A stretch of 64,000 nucleotides of DNA from assembly GCF_902506145.1 (NCBI RefSeq), contig NZ_LR733520.1, positions 737,156-801,155 of the forward strand, read 5' to 3'. Shown piece by piece: positions 28,551-37,700 of this stretch (the stretch's first letter is position 1; each line of letters starts with the position of its first letter). Source of the stretch: Burkholderia sp. 8Y. Its GTDB lineage: Bacteria; Pseudomonadota; Gammaproteobacteria; Burkholderiales; Burkholderiaceae. The notes under the pieces are model-generated. The model saw only the letters and a program-made list of their open reading frames with translations, ran no database searches and was not told the origin of the DNA. Made by a program: the position numbers and the translations under genes.

Positions 28551-28721
28551 GTGAAACGCTTATTTTTCGCCGCGCTCATCGCGGCATGCGTGGGGCTTTC
28601 GGGCTGCGGCCTCGCGGCCGCGCCGTGCCGGATTGCATCGGCGGGCCTGAAGATCGTGCCAGTCGTCGGTCACGTCGCCGCCGCGCCGACCGATGCGTGC
28701 GCCGACGTCATCGATCCTTGA
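28551..28721 (+). CDS. Small lipoprotein, DUF6726-like
   Basis: 56-residue precursor starting at GTG (28551). It begins MKRLFFAALIAACVGLSGCG, giving a clear lipobox LSGC, and continues AAAPCRIASAGLKIVPVVGHVAAAPTDACADVID with two further cysteines. This resembles small Burkholderiaceae lipoproteins grouped as DUF6726; the function is unknown. A GGGAGCAAG sequence precedes the start. It is 49 bp after purT and 41 bp before the next exported protein gene. Confidence 0.75.
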   Translation: MKRLFFAALIAACVGLSGCGLAAAPCRIASAGLKIVPVVGHVAAAPTDACADVIDP

Positions 28722-28762
28722 CCGGCACGCGCGGCCGTCATCGCAGAATGAAGAACCGAACG

Positions 28763-29137
28763 ATGAACAAGCTCATCACTTACCTGATCGCCGCGCTGGT
28801 TGCGCTCGCGTCGTTGACTACGCAAACCGCGCGGGCAATGCCGCTGACGGTTCAGCAAATCCAGACGGCATCGACGCACACCACGCATTACGACTGCCGG
28901 GACGGCAAAACCGTCACCGTGCAATACACGAACGCGCGCAATCGCCAGAGCTTCGCGGCGCTGACCGTCGACGGGCGCAAGCTCCTGTTCGTCAACGTGA
29001 TCGCGGGATCGGGCGCTAGATACGCCGCCGATCAATACGTCTGGTGGACCAAGGGCCCGCAGGCCAACCTGTACGATGAGATGGCCGCTAAAGATTCCCC
29101 GCCGCTGCTCGCGGACTGTCAGGCGCGAGAAAAGTAG
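28763..29137 (+). CDS. MliC/PliC-like putative lysozyme inhibitor, exported
   Basis: 124-residue exported protein with a signal peptide to about residue 24 (ITYLIAALVALASLTTQTARA). The body fits the MliC/PliC fold: THYDCRDGKTVTVQYTNARNRQSFAALTVDGRKLLFVNVIAGSGARYAADQYVWWTKG. The family typically reads Y-x-C near the start and a SGARYxx-x-W motif that plugs the c-type lysozyme active site. There is no lipobox, so the periplasmic (PliC-like) form is more likely than the membrane-bound MliC. The start is 28763, or 28748 with five more residues. Inhibition of host lysozyme is inferred from family. Confidence 0.8.
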   Translation: MNKLITYLIAALVALASLTTQTARAMPLTVQQIQTASTHTTHYDCRDGKTVTVQYTNARNRQSFAALTVDGRKLLFVNVIAGSGARYAADQYVWWTKGPQANLYDEMAAKDSPPLLADCQAREK

Positions 29138-29600
29138 GCCGGAAGCGCCTGCGCAGCGTGTGGCGGCGGCCGTCCGGCCCTTTGACAGGCGGTGCTACAA
29201 TGTGCGGCTTTCCCGCAGTGAAAGGGCGGCAGTCGCGAGCGGGCCTTGCCCGCGCCGGAGCAACCGCATTCTGCTGCCGACGCGCACGCCGCACGGCGCC
29301 CGATGTCGTCAAAGCGTCACGGAAGCCGTGTTCCATCCAGGTGTGGGCCAAGCTGGGTTCGAAGGCGGCGGGAAGCAAGCCCCGGCGCCCGCCCGCCGAA
29401 GCCGGACGCCCGGCGCCCGGCCGAGTGTTCCGACGCGCCAAGGCACGCATCATGCGCAAGAGAAGCGCGCAACTTCTAGCAAATTGCGTCGCGGGTCATT
29501 CCGCGCCACCAAAACACACGCGTGATCGCCGGATCCGTTTCAACCATCGTTCACGCGCGCCGCACCGAGCGGCCTTTTAGCGAAAGCCAAGATAGTCACC
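29138..29600. other. Long leader region upstream of rhlE
   Basis: 463 bp with no supportable gene. A candidate extended -10 promoter at 29192-29201 would give an untranslated leader of roughly 390 bases for rhlE. I see no known riboswitch. Confidence 0.45.
29192..29201 (+). promoter_or_regulatory. Candidate extended -10 promoter for rhlE
   Basis: GTGCTACAAT carries the TGn extension plus TACAAT (5/6). The TTGACA at 29182-29187 is only 8 bp away, too close to act as its -35. Confidence 0.35.
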
Positions 29601-31082
29601 ATGTCTGATTCCGTCGCACCGAACACGTCCACCGAAGAAGCCGCGGCCGCACCGACGTTCGACCAGTTCGGCTTGTCTCCCGAGATCTTGAAGGCGGTGC
29701 GCGAGTCGGGCTATACGACGCCCACGCCCATTCAGGCGCAAGCCATTCCGGTCGTGCTGTCGGGCCGCGACGTGATGGGCGCGGCTCAGACCGGCACGGG
29801 CAAGACGGCGAGCTTCTCGCTGCCGATCATCCAGCGTCTGCTGCCGAACGCCAACACCAGCGCATCGCCCGCGCGCCATCCCGTGCGCGCGCTCATGCTC
29901 ACGCCGACGCGCGAGCTGGCCGATCAGGTCGCCGCCAACGTCCAGACCTATTCGAAGCACACGCCGCTGCGCAGCACGGTCGTATTCGGCGGCGTGGACA
30001 TGAATCCGCAGTCCGAGGCACTGCGCCGCGGCGTCGAGATTCTGATTGCCACGCCGGGCCGTCTGCTGGATCACGTGCAACAGAAGACGCTCAATCTCGG
30101 CCAGGTGCAGATGCTCGTGCTCGATGAAGCCGACCGCATGCTGGACATGGGCTTCCTGCCCGACCTGCAACGCATCCTGAACTTGCTGCCGAAGGAACGT
30201 CAGACGCTGCTTTTCTCGGCTACCTTCTCGCCGGAAATCAAGAAACTGGCGGCGACGTATCTGCGCAATCCGCAAACCATCGAAGTCGCGCGCAGCAACT
30301 CGACCGCGACCAACGTGCGCCAGATCGTCTACGAAGTCCACGAGAGCGACAAGTCGGGCGCGGTCGCGCAGATCATCCGCGAGCGCGGGCTCAAGCAGGT
30401 GATCGTGTTCTGCAACAGCAAGATCGGCGCGAGCCGGCTCGCGCGCGTGCTGGAGCGCGACGGCATCGTGGCGACCGCGATTCACGGCGACCGTTCGCAA
30501 AGCGAGCGCATGCAGGCGCTCGACGCGTTCAAGCGCGGCGAAATCGAGGCGCTCGTGGCGACCGATGTCGCGGCGCGCGGTCTCGACATCGCCGAACTGC
30601 CGGCGGTCATCAACTTCGATCTGCCGTTCAACGCGGAAGATTACGTGCACCGCATCGGCCGGACGGGTCGCGCGGGCGCCTCCGGGGACGCGCTTTCGCT
30701 GTGCAGCCCGAACGAGCGCAAGCAGCTGGCGGACATCGAGAAACTCATCAAGCGTCCGCTCGAAGTCGAGACGCTGCAAGTCGCCTCGCCCGTGCGGCGC
30801 GACGCATCGCGCCGCGACGAGCGGCCCGCGCGCGGCGAGCGTTCGGAGCATCGGCACGGCGCGCGGGAGGAGTCGGGCTCGCGGCGCCGCACGTCCAGTT
30901 CGTATGACCGCCCGCGCGGGCGTCAGCAGCCGGTGGACGAGTTCTTCTTGAAGCCCTACGAACCGTCGCCCGCGGCGATGAAGCGTCAGGAGGAAACGGT
31001 CGAGCCTGAGCGCAAGACTGCGCCGAAGCAGCCGCTTGCGGCGCTCCTCGGCGGATTGGGCATGCCGCGCAAGACGTCGTGA
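29601..31082 (+). CDS. rhlE: DEAD-box RNA helicase, RhlE type
   Basis: 493-residue cytosolic ATP-dependent RNA helicase involved in ribosome assembly or RNA turnover. All DEAD-box motifs are visible in order: Q motif GYTTPTPIQAQAIP, motif I AQTGTGKT, PTRELADQ, TPGRLLDH, motif II VLDEADRMLDMGF, motif III FSATFS, ATDVAARGLDIAELP and motif VI HRIGRTGRAG. The C-terminal ~110 residues are Arg/Ser/Glu-rich (RRDASRRDERPARGERSEHRHG) and end ALLGGLGMPRKTS, typical of RhlE tails that bind RNA. The long upstream leader suggests post-transcriptional control, as in cold-induced helicase genes. A terminator follows closely. Confidence 0.93.
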   Translation: MSDSVAPNTSTEEAAAAPTFDQFGLSPEILKAVRESGYTTPTPIQAQAIPVVLSGRDVMGAAQTGTGKTASFSLPIIQRLLPNANTSASPARHPVRALMLTPTRELADQVAANVQTYSKHTPLRSTVVFGGVDMNPQSEALRRGVEILIATPGRLLDHVQQKTLNLGQVQMLVLDEADRMLDMGFLPDLQRILNLLPKERQTLLFSATFSPEIKKLAATYLRNPQTIEVARSNSTATNVRQIVYEVHESDKSGAVAQIIRERGLKQVIVFCNSKIGASRLARVLERDGIVATAIHGDRSQSERMQALDAFKRGEIEALVATDVAARGLDIAELPAVINFDLPFNAEDYVHRIGRTGRAGASGDALSLCSPNERKQLADIEKLIKRPLEVETLQVASPVRRDASRRDERPARGERSEHRHGAREESGSRRRTSSSYDRPRGRQQPVDEFFLKPYEPSPAAMKRQEETVEPERKTAPKQPLAALLGGLGMPRKTS

Positions 31083-31103
31083 GCGCCTGAATCGCGTCAA
31101 TGG

Positions 31104-31133
31104 AAACGGCAGCCTGCAACGGCTGCCGTTTTT
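31104..31133. terminator. Rho-independent terminator after rhlE
   Basis: An 11-bp stem (31104-31114 with 31121-31131) with a six-base loop and T5 run lies 21 bases after the rhlE stop. A-rich left flank (GGAAA) may also help end gluQ, whose stop is at 31138. Confidence 0.85.
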
Positions 31134-31137
31134 CATC

Positions 31138-32010
31138 TCAGGGCACGAATCGCTTCGCCCAGCCGGCGATCGCGCTCGCATAGAACGCATCGAGCGAGCG
31201 CGCCGCCGAGGCATCGATGCCCAGATGCCGCGCCGCCTGCACGAGTGCATCGAGCGGAGCGTTTCGATCGAGCGGCGTTGCGCCGGTCTGCTTGCTGAGC
31301 TTTTCGCCGGCTTCGTTCGTGACGACCGGCACGTGCAGGTAAGAGGGCGTCGGCGCGCGGAGGCACTGCTGAAGGTAGATTTGCCGAGCGGTCGAATCCA
31401 GCAGGTCCGCGCCGCGCACGATGTGCGTGATGCCGGCGTCGGCGTCATCGACGACGACCGCCAGTTGATACGCCCACAAGCCGTCCGCGCGCTTGAGCGC
31501 GAAGTCGCCGACTTCGGTGGCGAGATCTTGCGACTGCGGCCCTTGCCAGCGGTCAACAAACGTCACGCGCGCGGCATCGCCATCCGGCACCCGAAGCCGC
31601 CACGCGCGCGCCGGGCGGCCGTTCAGCCCGTTGCGGCAGGTTCCGGGATATGCGAGCGTCGCGTGACGCGCGTGCGCATGCACGAGGGAATCGGCGATCT
31701 CGCGCCGCGTGCAGCCGCATGGATAAACGAGGCCGCCGGCTTGCAACCGCTCGAAGGCGCGCGCGTACGCGTCGTCGCGCCGGCTCTGCCAGACCGGCGG
31801 CTCGTCCGACTCCATGCCGAAGCGGGCGAGCGTCGCGAGAATGTCGTCGGCGGCGCCTGGCACCGTGCGCGGCGAATCGACATCCTCGATCCGCACGATC
31901 CACGTTCCGCCGTGCGCGCGGGCATCGAGAAAACTCGCCAGCGCGCTGACGAGCGATCCCGCATGCAGCGGACCCGTCGGCGAAGGCGCGAAGCGGCCGC
32001 GATAGCTCAT
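31138..32010 (-). CDS. gluQ: Glutamyl-Q tRNA(Asp) synthetase
   Basis: 290-residue enzyme related to the catalytic half of glutamyl-tRNA synthetase. It attaches glutamate to the queuosine base of tRNA-Asp. The HIGH-type signature is [18 protein letters not shown], the zinc-binding segment begins [10 protein letters not shown], and the KMSKS-type loop is [15 protein letters not shown]. The anticodon-binding domain is absent, as expected for GluQRS. It lies 10 bp downstream of trhO, another tRNA-modifying gene, suggesting one transcript for tRNA decoration. Confidence 0.94.
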   Translation of the reverse strand: MSYRGRFAPSPTGPLHAGSLVSALASFLDARAHGGTWIVRIEDVDSPRTVPGAADDILATLARFGMESDEPPVWQSRRDDAYARAFERLQAGGLVYPCGCTRREIADSLVHAHARHATLAYPGTCRNGLNGRPARAWRLRVPDGDAARVTFVDRWQGPQSQDLATEVGDFALKRADGLWAYQLAVVVDDADAGITHIVRGADLLDSTARQIYLQQCLRAPTPSYLHVPVVTNEAGEKLSKQTGATPLDRNAPLDALVQAARHLGIDASAARSLDAFYASAIAGWAKRFVP

Positions 32011-32020
32011 CTAACGGTGC

Positions 32021-32884
32021 TTAGGCCGCCTGGCCGACTTTCGCGTCCGGATGACACGCGGGACACGTTTCGCCCGCCTTGTAATACGGCGATTGCTGGT
32101 CCTCGACGCTCACGACCGCCCGGCAGCCGAAGCACTGCGCGGTGGCCGTCGGCTGAAGAGTCGGATCGAGCGCGGTGCGGTGATCGAACACGAAGCAGTC
32201 GCCCGTGTAATGCGCGCCGCCCACTTGCTCGAAGTACTTCAGAATGCCGCCTTCGAGCTGATAAACGTGATCGATGCCGACTTCCTTCATGTGGATGGCG
32301 GCTTTTTCGCAGCGGATTCCGCCCGTGCAAAACGACACCACCGTCTTGCCTTCCAGGTCCGCGCGGTTCTGCTCGATCACCTCGGGAAACTCGCTGAACT
32401 TCGTGATGCGATAGTCGAGCGCGTTCTCGAACGTGCCGACATCCACTTCGAACGCATTGCGCGTGTCGAGCATCACGACGGGGCGGCCGGCGTCGTCGTG
32501 ACCGCGGTCGAGCCAGGCTTTCAGCGTGGGCGCATCCACCGACGGCGCGCGGCCGAGTTCCGGCTTGATGGCGGGCTTTTTCATCGTGATGATTTCGCGC
32601 TTGAGCCTCACGAGCATGCGGCGAAACGGCTGCTCGTCGGAGAAGCTCTCTTTGAATTGCAGATCGGCGAAACGGCCGCCGAAAAGCGCATCGGTACGCA
32701 AATAGTCGATGAATCCGCGCACTTGCGGAACCGGCCCCGCGATGAACAGATTGATGCCCTCCGGCGCCAGCAGGATCGTGCCCTTGAGTCCGAGCGCATG
32801 GCAGCGTTCGGTGACGAGCGGCCGCCACGTGGGGCCGTCCTCGATGGTGACGAATTTGTAGGCGGAAAGGTTCAGTATGCTCAT
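32021..32884 (-). CDS. trhO: tRNA uridine(34) 5-hydroxylase TrhO (rhodanese-like)
   Basis: 287-residue cytosolic protein of the UPF0176/YceA family, which makes 5-hydroxyuridine at the wobble base of tRNAs using oxygen. The N-terminal ferredoxin-like domain begins [15 protein letters not shown] and includes [18 protein letters not shown]. The rhodanese domain has [15 protein letters not shown] and the active-site loop [16 protein letters not shown]. The C-terminal segment holds paired cysteines (CFGCRAVVS and CPACHPD) that could bind zinc. The start at 32884 is chosen on the family N-terminus. In an apparent operon with gluQ; divergent from dnaE over 224 bp. Confidence 0.93.
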   Translation of the reverse strand: MSILNLSAYKFVTIEDGPTWRPLVTERCHALGLKGTILLAPEGINLFIAGPVPQVRGFIDYLRTDALFGGRFADLQFKESFSDEQPFRRMLVRLKREIITMKKPAIKPELGRAPSVDAPTLKAWLDRGHDDAGRPVVMLDTRNAFEVDVGTFENALDYRITKFSEFPEVIEQNRADLEGKTVVSFCTGGIRCEKAAIHMKEVGIDHVYQLEGGILKYFEQVGGAHYTGDCFVFDHRTALDPTLQPTATAQCFGCRAVVSVEDQQSPYYKAGETCPACHPDAKVGQAA

Positions 32885-33108
32885 GATCGAATACGGGTGA
32901 AACGCGTGAAAACGGGACCGACGCGGCACGATTGCGCCGCGCAAACCGCTATTATCCCGCAAACGGCGGTCGCGTCCGGCGCGGCGCGCGGCGTCGTTTT
33001 GGCGATCCCTTGCGCGTGCTCAATTTCGAGAGCGGCGAGCGCCTTATCCGTTCGGCCAACGCGGCGCTCGCGGGCAATTTCGCGACGGCCCGCATGTACA
33101 ATATCGGC

Positions 33109-36100
33109 ATGTCAGATCCCCGCTTCGTTCATCTCCGCGTCCACTCCGAATTCTCGATTGCCGACGGCATCGTGCGGCTGGACGACGTCGTCAAATCAGC
33201 CGCCGAAGACGGTCAGGGCGCGCTCGCGTTGACCGATCTCGCCAATGCGTTCGGCCTCGTGCGCTTCTACAAGGAAGCGCGTGGCAAGGGCGTGAAACCG
33301 ATCGCCGGGTGCGATGTCTGGATCACGAATCCCGCCGACCGCGACAAGCCTTCGCGCCTGTTGCTGCTCGTGCGCGACAAGACCGGCTACCTGAATCTGT
33401 GCGAACTGCTGAGCCGGGCGTGGCTCACGAACCAGTATCGCGGCCGCGCGGAAGTGATGGTCGAGTGGCTGGAAGAAGGGCTCGCGCAAGGGCTGCTCGC
33501 GCTGTCGGGCGCGCAGACCGGCGACATCGGCATGGCGTTCGCGGCGGGCAATACCGCGAGCGCGGAGCGTCACGCCGAACGTTGGGCGAAGCTTTTTCCG
33601 AACGCGTTCTACATCGAGTTGCAGCGCGCCGGTCAGCCTGGCGAGCAGGCGTACATTCTGGAGGCCGTTGCGCTCGCCGCAAAGCTGCGTCTGCCGGTGG
33701 TCGCCACGCACCCGCTGCAGTTCATGACCCCGGACGACTACACCGCCCACGAAGCGCGCGTGTGTATTTCCGAGGGCGACATTCTCGCCAATCCGCGCCG
33801 CCAGAAGCGGTTCACGACCGAGCAGTATTTCCGCACGCAGGACGAGATGTGCGCGCTCTTCGCGGACATTCCGTCGGCGCTCGCGAATACGGTCGAAATC
33901 GCCAAACGCTGCAACCTCACGCTCGAACTCGGTAAGCCGAAGCTGCCGCTTTTCCCGACGCCCGATGGCATGTCGCTCGACGACTACCTCGTGCAGTTGT
34001 CGAAAGAAGGTCTCGAAGTGCGGCTCGCGCAGCTCTACCCGGACGAGGCCGAGCGCGCGGCGCAGCGCGAGACGTATTACAAGCGGCTCGATTTCGAGTG
34101 CGGCACCATCATCAAGATGGGCTTCCCGGGCTACTTCCTGATCGTCGCCGACTTCATCATGTGGGCGAAGAACAACGGCGTGCCGGTCGGCCCGGGCCGC
34201 GGGTCGGGCGCGGGTTCGCTCGTCGCCTACGCGCTCGGCATCACGGATCTCGACCCGCTGCGCTACAACCTGCTTTTCGAACGCTTCCTGAATCCGGAAC
34301 GCGTGTCGATGCCCGACTTCGACATCGACTTCTGTCAGGAAGGGCGCGATCGCGTCATCCAGTACGTGAAGGGCAAGTACGGCGCGGACGCCGTCTCGCA
34401 GATCGCGACCTTCGGCACGATGGCGGCGAAGGCGGCGGTGCGCGACATCGGCCGCGTGCTCGACCTCGGCTACATGTTCACGGACGGCATCGCGAAGCTG
34501 ATTCCGTTCAAGCCGGGCAAGCACGTGACCATCGCGGACGCGATGAAGGAAGAGCCGGCGCTCCAGGAGCGTTTCGACTCCGAAGACGAAGTGCACCAGT
34601 TGCTGGAACTCGCGCAGCGTGTCGAGGGCCTGACGCGCAACGTCGGCATGCACGCGGGCGGCGTGCTGATCGCGCCCGGCAAGCTCACGGATTTCTGCCC
34701 GCTCTACACGCAGGGCGAGGACGGCGGCGTCGTCAGCCAGTACGACAAGGACGACGTGGAAGCTGTCGGCCTCGTCAAGTTCGACTTTTTGGGCCTGACC
34801 ACGCTCACCATTCTGGATTGGGCGGAGCGATACATCCGCCGCCTCGATCCCGGCAAGCGCGACTGGAGCCTCGCGCAGGTGCCGCTGGACGATCCCGCTT
34901 CGTTCACCATTCTCAAGAAGGCGAACACCGTCGCCGTGTTCCAGCTGGAAAGCCGCGGCATGCAGGGCATGCTGAAGGACGCGCAGCCGGACCGCTTCGA
35001 GGACATCATCGCGCTGGTGGCGCTGTATCGTCCGGGCCCGATGGACCTGATTCCGAGCTTCTGCGCGCGCAAGCACGGGCGCGAGATCGTCGAGTACCCG
35101 GACCCGCGCGTCGAGCCTGTCCTGAAAGAGACCTACGGGATCATGGTCTATCAGGAGCAGGTGATGCAGATGGCGCAGATCATCGGCGGATACTCGCTCG
35201 GCGGCGCGGACTTGCTGCGTCGCGCGATGGGCAAGAAGAAGCCCGAGGAGATGGCCCAGCACCGCGAGCTTTTCGCGGAAGGCGCGGCGAAAAACGGTCT
35301 CACGCGCGAGAAGTCCGACGAAATCTTCGACTTGATGGAGAAGTTCGCGGGCTACGGCTTCAACAAGTCGCACGCGGCGGCGTATGCGCTGCTCGCGTAT
35401 TACACGGCGTGGCTCAAGGCGCATCATCCGGCGGAATTCATGGCGGCCAACATGTCGCTCGCCATGGACGACACCGACAAGGTGAAGATCCTCTTCGAGG
35501 ATTGCGCCACGAACGGCATGACGGTGCTGCCGCCCGACATCAATCAGTCGGCGTATCGTTTCGAGCCGGTGGTGGAGCCTGACGGCAAGCGTTCGAAGAC
35601 GATCCGCTACGGTCTCGGCGCGGTGAAGGGCAGCGGGCAGAACGCGATCGAGGAAATCCTGCGAGCGCGCGCGGACGGCGCATTCACGGATCTTTTCGAT
35701 TTCTGCGAGCGCATCGACCGGCGCATCGTGAACCGGCGCACCGTGGAAGCCCTGATCCGCGCGGGCGCGTTCGACGCGCTGCACGTCAATCGCGCGCAAT
35801 TGCTGGCTTCGGTGCCGCTCGCGATGGAAGCCGCCGAGCAGGCCGCCGCCAACGCCATGCAGGCCGGCCTCTTCGACATGGGCGACGCGCCGCTGCAGAA
35901 GCACGAACTCGTCGACGAGCCGGCGTGGTCGGACAAGAAGCGTCTTCAGGAAGAGAAGACGGCGCTCGGCTTCTATTTGTCGGGGCATCTTTTCGACGCC
36001 TACAAGGGCGAAGTGCGCCGCTTCGTGCGCCAGAAAATCGGCGAGCTGAAGGAAGGGCGCGAGAAGCTCGTCGCGGGCGTGATTTCGTCGATGCGCACGC

Positions 36101-36624
36101 AGATGACGCAGCGCGGCAAGATGCTGATCGTGAATCTCGACGACGGCACGGGTCAGTGCGAAGTGACCGTCTTCAACGAGCAGTTCGAAGCGAACAAGGC
36201 GCTTTTCAAGGAAGACGAACTCTTGGTCGTGCAGGGCCAGGCGCGCAACGACGCGTTCACGGGCGGCATCCGCTTTACCGTCGATACCGCGATGGACCTC
36301 GAACGCGCACGCAGCCGCTACGCGCAGTCGGTGAAGGTGGAGATGAACGGTAACGCCGACGCATTGCGGCTGCGCCGCGTGCTCGAAGCGCATGCGGCAG
36401 GCGAGCAGGCCGCGCCGCCGCCGATGCCTGTCAGGGACAACGGCCGTCAACGTCAAAGCGCCGCGCCCATCCCGAACGGGCTGAACGTGAGCATCGTCTA
36501 TCGCAGCGAGCACGCGGAAGGCGAAGTGCGTCTGGGCGACGCGTGGCGTGTGAAGCCTACCGATGATCTCATCAGCGCGCTGCGCGGGGAGTTCGCGGGG
36601 AGTGCGATTGAGATTGTTTATTGA
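33109..36624 (+). CDS. dnaE: DNA polymerase III alpha subunit
   Basis: 1171-residue replicative polymerase catalytic subunit. The N-terminal PHP domain starts FVHLRVHSEFSIADGIV. The palm holds GPGRGSGAGSLVAYALGITDLDPL and the catalytic aspartates in MPDFDIDF (Asp404, Asp406, Asp408 region). Further on are the NVGMHAGGVLIAPG motif, the VYQEQVMQMAQIIGGYSLGGADLLRRAMGKKK block and GYGFNKSHAAAYALLAYYTAW. After a helix-hairpin-helix region, an OB domain (KLVAGVISSMRTQMTQRGKMLIV) and C-terminal tau-binding region follow. The start at 33109 is family-typical; MYNIG at 33094 is an alternative. Its stop overlaps the next gene's ATG by one base. Confidence 0.97.
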   Translation: MSDPRFVHLRVHSEFSIADGIVRLDDVVKSAAEDGQGALALTDLANAFGLVRFYKEARGKGVKPIAGCDVWITNPADRDKPSRLLLLVRDKTGYLNLCELLSRAWLTNQYRGRAEVMVEWLEEGLAQGLLALSGAQTGDIGMAFAAGNTASAERHAERWAKLFPNAFYIELQRAGQPGEQAYILEAVALAAKLRLPVVATHPLQFMTPDDYTAHEARVCISEGDILANPRRQKRFTTEQYFRTQDEMCALFADIPSALANTVEIAKRCNLTLELGKPKLPLFPTPDGMSLDDYLVQLSKEGLEVRLAQLYPDEAERAAQRETYYKRLDFECGTIIKMGFPGYFLIVADFIMWAKNNGVPVGPGRGSGAGSLVAYALGITDLDPLRYNLLFERFLNPERVSMPDFDIDFCQEGRDRVIQYVKGKYGADAVSQIATFGTMAAKAAVRDIGRVLDLGYMFTDGIAKLIPFKPGKHVTIADAMKEEPALQERFDSEDEVHQLLELAQRVEGLTRNVGMHAGGVLIAPGKLTDFCPLYTQGEDGGVVSQYDKDDVEAVGLVKFDFLGLTTLTILDWAERYIRRLDPGKRDWSLAQVPLDDPASFTILKKANTVAVFQLESRGMQGMLKDAQPDRFEDIIALVALYRPGPMDLIPSFCARKHGREIVEYPDPRVEPVLKETYGIMVYQEQVMQMAQIIGGYSLGGADLLRRAMGKKKPEEMAQHRELFAEGAAKNGLTREKSDEIFDLMEKFAGYGFNKSHAAAYALLAYYTAWLKAHHPAEFMAANMSLAMDDTDKVKILFEDCATNGMTVLPPDINQSAYRFEPVVEPDGKRSKTIRYGLGAVKGSGQNAIEEILRARADGAFTDLFDFCERIDRRIVNRRTVEALIRAGAFDALHVNRAQLLASVPLAMEAAEQAAANAMQAGLFDMGDAPLQKHELVDEPAWSDKKRLQEEKTALGFYLSGHLFDAYKGEVRRFVRQKIGELKEGREKLVAGVISSMRTQMTQRGKMLIVNLDDGTGQCEVTVFNEQFEANKALFKEDELLVVQGQARNDAFTGGIRFTVDTAMDLERARSRYAQSVKVEMNGNADALRLRRVLEAHAAGEQAAPPPMPVRDNGRQRQSAAPIPNGLNVSIVYRSEHAEGEVRLGDAWRVKPTDDLISALRGEFAGSAIEIVY

Positions 36625-37700
36625 TGCGCATCGGAATATCGGCCAATGCCCTGAAGCATTCCGGCGGCCTTGAACGATACGCGATGGATCTGGTGCGCGG
36701 CTTCGCGCAAGCCGGTTTCGTCGCGCCGAACAAACCGGCGTTTTTTGCGCGCAAGATCGATTCTTCGCTGCCGGAATATGAACTGGTGCAGGCGCATCGC
36801 ATCAACGTGTCGTTCCTGCCGGGGAAGTGGCGCGATGCCTTTTTCTCGTGGGCGTTGCAGCGCGAACGCAGGCGCGCGAACGTCGACGTGCTGTTCGGTT
36901 GCAATCGCGTGAAGGGTTCGGAGATCGCGGTCTGCGGCGGCACGCATATCGGCTTTCTGCGCGCGACCGGGCGGCGCGAGAAGCGTTCGGACACGCGGCA
37001 GATTGCGCTCGAACGGAGTCAATACGCGCAGGCGTCGGTCATCGTCGCGCATTCGGACATGATGTGCGAGGAGCTTCGCACGCTCTATGGCATTGCTGAC
37101 GACAAGATCCGCGTGCTGTATCCACCCGTCGATGGCGCGCGTTTCTCGCCCGTCGATGCGACGGAACGCGAACGTCTGCGCGAGCAGTTCGGCTTTGCGC
37201 CTGACGAAACCGTGCTGCTGTTTCCATCGAGCAGTCACGAGCGCAAAGGTCTGCCGCTCATCGAGAACGCGCTCGCTGGAATGAAGGTGACGGTCGCGGT
37301 GGCGGGGCGCGCGCCGGAAAGGGCGGCGTCGAACGTGCGCTATCTCGGTTACGTGAAGAGCATCGAAGAAGCGTATCGCGCCGCGGATTTCACGATTCTC
37401 GCGTCGAGCTACGAACCGTTCGGCCTCGTCGGCATCGAATCGGTGATGTGCGGCACGCCGGTGATTTTTCCGGCGAGCGTCGGTTGCGCCGATGCCATCG
37501 CGGACGGCGCGAAACATATCTTCAAGCCCGGCGATGTGAACGATCTGCGTCGCGTGGCGAGCGCGGCCATCACATCGCCACGCGTTCGTGTGTCCGGCGC
37601 GTCGGTGCGCTACGACGCGAGCGTCGCGGCGCACGTCGATGCGCTGCTCGCGCTGGCGCGGGACGTGGCTAGCCAATCCGGTTCAGATGAGCGAGTTTGA
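36624..37700 (+). CDS. Glycosyltransferase family 4 protein, LPS core type
   Basis: 358-residue GT-B glycosyltransferase. Features are the N-terminal MRIGISANALKHSGGLERYAMDL, a middle QASVIVAHSDMMCEELRTLYGI and IRVLYPPVDGARFSP, and the nucleotide-sugar site with EPFGLVGIESVMCGTPVIFPASVGCADAI. The pattern resembles LPS core glucosyltransferases of the WaaG/RfaG kind. It begins within the dnaE stop codon (one-base overlap) and lies at the head of an LPS gene region. Its 3' end overlaps the converging GT2 gene by 32 bases. The acceptor and donor sugars are unknown. Confidence 0.87.
   Translation: MRIGISANALKHSGGLERYAMDLVRGFAQAGFVAPNKPAFFARKIDSSLPEYELVQAHRINVSFLPGKWRDAFFSWALQRERRRANVDVLFGCNRVKGSEIAVCGGTHIGFLRATGRREKRSDTRQIALERSQYAQASVIVAHSDMMCEELRTLYGIADDKIRVLYPPVDGARFSPVDATERERLREQFGFAPDETVLLFPSSSHERKGLPLIENALAGMKVTVAVAGRAPERAASNVRYLGYVKSIEEAYRAADFTILASSYEPFGLVGIESVMCGTPVIFPASVGCADAIADGAKHIFKPGDVNDLRRVASAAITSPRVRVSGASVRYDASVAAHVDALLALARDVASQSGSDERV

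Noticed and set aside
29182..29201. TTGACA plus TACAAT as a -35/-10 pair
   Set aside because: The spacing is only 8 bp, far from the usual 16-18; only the extended -10 reading remains plausible.
29577..31559. A 660-codon minus-strand ORF opposite rhlE and gluQ
   Set aside because: It runs antisense to rhlE with no recognisable domain; the plus-strand helicase motifs are decisive.
33196..36513. A 1105-codon minus-strand ORF opposite dnaE
   Set aside because: Composition (Arg, His, Asp, Leu) and lack of motifs mark it as an antisense shadow of dnaE.
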